Shown: piece by piece, positions 6,011-9,100 of the stretch
Numbering within the stretch: position 1 is the first letter of the stretch
Layout: each line of letters opens with the position of its first letter
Source: Actinomycetales bacterium
GTDB taxonomy: Bacteria > Actinomycetota > Actinomycetes > Mycobacteriales > Mycobacteriaceae
Reading direction: 5' to 3'
DNA: 9,100 nt
NCBI GenBank assembly: GCA_012838715.1
Contig: DUOR01000221.1
Coordinates: forward strand, 1 to 9,100
Notes under the pieces: generated by a model
What the model was told of the DNA's origin: nothing
The model's input: only the letters and a program-made list of their open reading frames with translations
Database searches by the model: none
Translations under genes and position numbers: made by a program

Positions 6011-6824
6011 GCACAGTGTGCCGAAGCGCGACGATGAGTCGGGCGTCGATACCGGAAGCGAAACGGCCGCCGAGGGGCGGCCGGTGACCGCGACGGAGGG
6101 CAGGGACAAGCTCGCCGAATTCCGCGGCGACCTGCGCAGCGCGGAACGCCGAGCCGGCGGCGAGGTCGACCTGGGCCGCAACGTCATCGTCCTGGCGGCG
6201 CTGATGGTCGGCCTGGCGTTCACCTTCTTCGCGCCGCACTCCGGCTTCGTGCTGGGCTACGACGTCCTGCTGGACACCGAGGTCGCGCACCGCTACTTCA
6301 CCATGCTGCCGGAGCGCATCTACACGTCGATCCTGCTGGTCGGCGTGCTGCTGGTGCTGGCGACGATTCTGACGCGCTCGTCCATCGTCGCGTTCGTCAC
6401 GTGGGTCGTGTCCTGCATCCAGGCCGCGTACTCCGTGTTCGCGGGCTGGATGCGGCAGTCACGGCCGCCGTCGGAGGCGTCCGAGGGCATCGGCTGGGGC
6501 CTCGCCCTGGGCATCGCCCTGTCCATCCTGCTGGCCATCACCATGTCCTACCTGGTGTTCCGCCGCACCTCCTTCCAGGCCGCCCTGTTCGAGGCGCGCC
6601 GCGAGGAAGTGCACAACGACCCGGTGCTCCGCGCCCAGCAGCAGTACCTGCGCTCGGGCCTTATCGAGCACACCGGCACCGACGTCGCCATGGTCGACGA
6701 CCGCCGCGAGCGCTCCAAGCGCCGCCGCGCCCAGCGCGAGGCCGGGGCCGGGGAGTCGGCCGGGGAGACCGATGGGACCGGCACGTCCGGCACGGCCGGT
6801 GCGACGGAGCCGGACGAGAGCTAG
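6003..6824 (+). CDS. Conserved four-helix membrane protein, function unknown (Rv2732c-like by position)
   Basis: I do not recognise a functional family. From the GTG at 6003 the protein has 273 residues: a hydrophilic, acidic N-terminal region (1-58), four predicted membrane segments at about 60-77, 106-123, 127-149 and 163-186, and a charged C-terminal region with an Arg-rich stretch (about 234-246, [13 protein letters not shown]) followed by a Gly/Thr/Glu low-complexity end. Both tails are probably cytoplasmic. No enzyme or transporter motif is visible. An AAGG at 5991-5994 is eight bases from the GTG at 6003 but only two from an alternative GTG at 5997, so 6003 is preferred; it overlaps the miaB stop by eight bases, implying coupled translation. 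In M. tuberculosis a membrane protein gene (Rv2732c) also directly follows miaB (Rv2733c), so this is probably its ortholog, inferred from order rather than alignment. Confidence 0.82.
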   Translation: MTEHSVPKRDDESGVDTGSETAAEGRPVTATEGRDKLAEFRGDLRSAERRAGGEVDLGRNVIVLAALMVGLAFTFFAPHSGFVLGYDVLLDTEVAHRYFTMLPERIYTSILLVGVLLVLATILTRSSIVAFVTWVVSCIQAAYSVFAGWMRQSRPPSEASEGIGWGLALGIALSILLAITMSYLVFRRTSFQAALFEARREEVHNDPVLRAQQQYLRSGLIEHTGTDVAMVDDRRERSKRRRAQREAGAGESAGETDGTGTSGTAGATEPDES

Positions 6825-6829
6825 CCTTT

Positions 6830-6870
6830 CGGCGCGTTGCGCCAGCCTCGCGGCGCGCTGAGCCAGCCTC
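6830..6870. repeat. Two-copy 21-base-period tandem repeat in the convergent spacer
   Basis: Bases 6830-6849 and 6851-6870 are 20-base copies identical at 18 positions (shared core GCCAGCCTC at the end, CGGCGCG at the start), separated by one base. They fill most of the 55-base gap between the convergent membrane-protein and epimerase genes. The first copy also forms the stem GGCGC-GTT-GCGCC (6831-6843), which the changes in the second copy partly break. No T-run follows on either strand. It may contribute to bidirectional termination or be a simple duplication. Confidence 0.6.
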
Positions 6871-6879
6871 CCGGACTCC

Positions 6880-7941
6880 TCAGCGGCGTCGCTTCAGCTC
6901 CCCGCGGCCGTCGAGCCAGTGCACCATGTCGCGCAGCGAATCGGCGGGGTCGCGGGGATCCCAGCCCAGGTCGCGGCGCGCGGCCTCCGTCGAAAAGCGC
7001 CCCTCCGCGGCCAGCGTGTGCAGTGCGTACGGCGTGAAGATCGGGGGCTTGCGCACCATCTTGTAGGCCGCTTCGGCGATGGGCGCGACGGTGCGGGCGA
7101 ACCACATCGGCAGCACGGACTTCAGGGTGCGGCGGCCGCGGGCGGCCCGGCTGACCCGCACGATTTCGTCCATCTCCATGCGCCGCGCGGTCAGCGTGTA
7201 CGGGCGCCCGGGCACGCCGTCGGTGCCGGCGGCGATGATGCCGTCGGCGACGTCGCGCACGTCCACGAAGTCGTAGCCGCCGTCCACGTAGCTGGTCAGT
7301 GACCCCTTCGCGAGGTCGCGCACCAGCGCAGTCAGGTAACCCCCGCCGACGTCCCCGGGGCCGACGATGCCCGAGGGCATGACCACGACCGTCTCCAGCG
7401 CGCCGCCGTGCTTTCCGACGGTGGCCCCGTTGGCGTCCAGCACCAGCTGCGTGGCCTCCGCCTTGGTTTTGGCGTAGCCGCCGACGACCAGCTCGGGGTC
7501 GAAGTGGTCGGGCTCCACGATGACGAGCTCGCCGCCGTCCTCGCCGGTCCCGGGGTCGGGTTCGGGGATGGCGTGGACGGATGAGACGTACACGAGGCGG
7601 CGGGCGCCGTTGCGCAGGCAGGCGCCGATGACCTCCCGCGTCCCCTCGACGTTGACCTCCCGGACCGAGGGCGTGACCCGCGATTCGATGGTGATGCGGC
7701 TGGCCAGGTGGTAGACGGTCACGTCGGCGCCGTCGGCCACCCCTGCGAACAGGGCGTCCAGGTCCGCGGCGGAGCGGACGTCGCCTTGGACGGCCATCAG
7801 GCGCAGACCGTCCAGGCCCGCGAGACCGTCGGAGGGCTGCACAAGCACCCGGAGTTCGGCGCCGGCCCGCGCCAACGAGCGGCACAGGTGGGCGCCGAGG
7901 AAACCGGCGGCGCCGATGACGATTGCAACGCGGCAGGATAT
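6880..7941 (-). CDS. NAD(P)-dependent epimerase/dehydratase-like extended SDR protein
   Basis: This belongs to the extended short-chain dehydrogenase/reductase family, which acts on sugar nucleotides, steroids or related carbonyls; the substrate is unknown. Counting from an ATA codon at 7939-7941 it has 353 residues. The Rossmann motif is GAAGFLG at 10-16, the acidic GDV at 53-55, YHLAS at 77-81, VNVEGTR at 96-102, the catalytic Ser region VSSVH at 119-123, and Tyr156/Lys160 in YAKTK. The later FVDVRDVADGI and the C-terminal LGWDPRDPADSLRDMVHWL resemble the dihydroflavonol-reductase/3-beta-HSD-like branch. The start is odd: no ATG, GTG or TTG is in frame between the Rossmann motif and the DUF349 stop. 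A GGAGG (7950-7954) lies eight bases before the ATA. The nearest canonical alternative is a GTG at 7993-7995, inside the DUF349 gene, adding 18 Arg/Gly-rich residues. It is probably co-transcribed with the DUF349 gene. Confidence 0.85.
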   Translation of the reverse strand: MSCRVAIVIGAAGFLGAHLCRSLARAGAELRVLVQPSDGLAGLDGLRLMAVQGDVRSAADLDALFAGVADGADVTVYHLASRITIESRVTPSVREVNVEGTREVIGACLRNGARRLVYVSSVHAIPEPDPGTGEDGGELVIVEPDHFDPELVVGGYAKTKAEATQLVLDANGATVGKHGGALETVVVMPSGIVGPGDVGGGYLTALVRDLAKGSLTSYVDGGYDFVDVRDVADGIIAAGTDGVPGRPYTLTARRMEMDEIVRVSRAARGRRTLKSVLPMWFARTVAPIAEAAYKMVRKPPIFTPYALHTLAAEGRFSTEAARRDLGWDPRDPADSLRDMVHWLDGRGELKRRR

Positions 7942-7954
7942 CTGCCGCCCCTCC
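7930..7954 (-). promoter_or_regulatory. Ribosome binding site and start-codon hairpin of the SDR gene
   Basis: On the minus strand, GGAGG (7954-7950) follows the DUF349 stop and is spaced eight bases from an ATA codon (7941-7939). That codon lies in the loop ATATC of a perfect seven-base-pair stem, GCGGCAG (7948-7942) with CTGCCGC (7936-7930). The site therefore looks like a translation start whose ATG is replaced by ATA and is presented in a hairpin loop. Structure and spacing are seen directly; use as a start is inferred. Confidence 0.5.
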
Positions 7955-7955
7955 C

Positions 7956-9100
7956 TTAGAGGTCCTGCAGGGTGGCGGCGGCCGCGTCGGCCCACTCGCG
8001 CCACTGCGCGGCCTGCGCCCGGGCCTCCTCGGCCTTCTTGGCCTTGCCGGCGGCCTCCAGCTCGGTGGCCTTCGCCTCGAACTCGGCGGCGCGGTCGGCG
8101 AACTGCTGCACGCGGGCCTGCGCCTCCGGGTCGGTGCGGCGCCACTGCGAATCGGCGGCCTCGGACACCCGCTTCTCCAGGGCGCCGATCTTGTCCTCGA
8201 ACTCGCGGACGCGGCCGCGCGGCACGTAGCCGATCTCCTCCCAGCGCTCCTGCAGCTTGCGCAGCTCGGAGCGGGCGTGGTCCAGGCCCTTCGCCGGGTC
8301 GATGCGATCCCGGTACTCGGCCAGCAGGGCTTCCTTGGCCTCGGCGTTGGCTTCGAACTCCTTGTCGCGCTCGGCGTTGACGGCGTTGCGGGCGGCGAAG
8401 AAGTGGTCCTGGGCGGCCTTGAAGCGCTTCCACAGCTTGTCGTCCACGTCGCGCGGGGCACGGCCCGCTTCCTTCCAGCGGCCCATCAGGTCGCGGTAGG
8501 CGGCGGCGGTGGCGCCCCAGTCGGTCGAGTCCTTGATGGCCTCGGCCTCCTCGATGAGCTCCTCCTTCGCCCGGCGCGCCGACGCGCGGTTGCGGTCGAG
8601 TTCGGCGAAGTGGCTGCCGCGGCGGCGGTTGAAGGCGTCCCGGGCGCGGGAGTAGCGCTTCCACAGCTGGTCGTCGGTCTTGCGGTCGATGCCGCGGATC
8701 TGCTTCCACTCGTCGAGGATCGCGCGGATGCGGTCGCCGGCGGTCTTCCAGTCGGTGGAGTTCTCCGCGATGTCCTCGGCCTCCGCGGCGAGCTTCTCCT
8801 TGCGCTCGATGGCGGCGGCGCGGCGGGCGGCCTTGTCCTGCTTGGCCTTTTCGCCCGCGGCGTCGGCGTCGTCGAGGATTGCGGCGAGGCGCTTGTCCAG
8901 GGCACCCAGGTCGCCGATCACGGCGGCGTCGGCAAGCTGGCCCTTCAGTTCCGTGGCGGAGGCCCGCACCGTGGCGGCCTCCTCGGGGTGCGTGCGCACG
9001 CGCGCCTCGAGCAGCTCGACCTCGGTCGCCAAATCGTCGTAGCGGGCACCGAAGTGGGCGAGGCCCTCGGCGGGGGTGCCCGCCTGCCAGGAACCGATGC
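7956..9100 (-). CDS. DUF349 repeat coiled-coil protein, 5' end outside the window
   Basis: The reading frame stays open to the window edge, so the start lies beyond 9100. A TTG at 9030-9032 could serve as a start, but the upstream residues in frame (IGSWQAGTPAEGLAHFGARY) read as genuine protein, resembling the region before the helical part in Rv2731-type proteins. About 381 residues are visible. They are rich in Ala, Glu, Arg and Lys and contain three DUF349 repeats with key tryptophans near plus-strand positions 8708, 8477 and 8243, about 77 residues apart: WKQIRGIDRKTDDQLWKRY, WKEAGRAPRDVDDKLWKRF and the more degenerate WEEIGYVPRG. A long helical, Ala/Glu-rich C-terminal segment follows, so the protein is probably an extended cytoplasmic coiled coil. 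The family's function is unknown. It is convergent with the recA-miaB side, as Rv2731 is in M. tuberculosis. Confidence 0.9.
   Translation of the reverse strand, partial: IGSWQAGTPAEGLAHFGARYDDLATEVELLEARVRTHPEEAATVRASATELKGQLADAAVIGDLGALDKRLAAILDDADAAGEKAKQDKAARRAAAIERKEKLAAEAEDIAENSTDWKTAGDRIRAILDEWKQIRGIDRKTDDQLWKRYSRARDAFNRRRGSHFAELDRNRASARRAKEELIEEAEAIKDSTDWGATAAAYRDLMGRWKEAGRAPRDVDDKLWKRFKAAQDHFFAARNAVNAERDKEFEANAEAKEALLAEYRDRIDPAKGLDHARSELRKLQERWEEIGYVPRGRVREFEDKIGALEKRVSEAADSQWRRTDPEAQARVQQFADRAAEFEAKATELEAAGKAKKAEEARAQAAQWREWADAAAATLQDL

Noticed and set aside
6821..8461. A 546-codon minus-strand open frame overlapping the SDR and DUF349 genes
   Set aside because: Its Arg/Pro-rich translation is a frame-shifted shadow of the two real genes on the same strand, which carry clear domain motifs.

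Overview
The window is very GC-rich and looks like the chromosome of an actinobacterium of the order Mycobacteriales, most likely a Corynebacterium. The evidence is the combination and order of genes. A divergent bioY-bioM-bioN biotin-uptake operon is followed by a DUF3046 gene, then recA, recX, miaB and a four-helix membrane protein, and then, on the opposite strand, an NAD-dependent epimerase-like gene and a DUF349 coiled-coil protein. From memory, the DUF3046/recA/recX/miaB/membrane-protein series with a convergent DUF349 gene matches the Mycobacterium tuberculosis region Rv2738c to Rv2731, and bioYMN near recA is a Corynebacterium arrangement. No mobile element, CRISPR array, rRNA or tRNA was seen.

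Layout: 27-2007 (minus) is the biotin ECF transporter operon, transcribed bioY then bioM then bioN, with both junctions overlapping by one base in the form TGATG. Bases 2008-2122 are a divergent control region with a candidate promoter and a candidate BioQ-type operator for bioY, and a -10 hexamer for the DUF3046 gene (2123-2329). Bases 2330-2635 hold no convincing gene but contain a perfect SOS (LexA) box, a -10 hexamer, a long recA leader with a GC-rich hairpin, and a strong ribosome binding site. recA (2636-3745) and recX (3752-4360) are six bases apart. miaB (4412-6010) probably has its own promoter and a leaderless GTG start; it overlaps by eight bases a gene for a conserved membrane protein of unknown function (6003-6824). 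A short convergent spacer follows with a 21-base-period tandem repeat. The minus strand then carries the SDR epimerase-like gene (6880-7941) and, upstream of it, the DUF349 gene, which runs out of the window past base 9100.

Functionally the window joins biotin import, SOS-controlled homologous recombination (RecA and its modulator RecX), tRNA ms2i6A modification (MiaB) and several conserved proteins of unknown role. Most of it is ordinary core genome. The most unusual local feature is the start of the epimerase gene: no ATG, GTG or TTG lies at the expected place. A good Shine-Dalgarno sequence instead faces an ATA codon that sits in the five-base loop of a perfect seven-base-pair hairpin. A second notable pattern is that three genes (bioY, DUF3046, miaB) have a TANNNT -10 hexamer only six or seven bases before the start codon, which suggests leaderless mRNAs.
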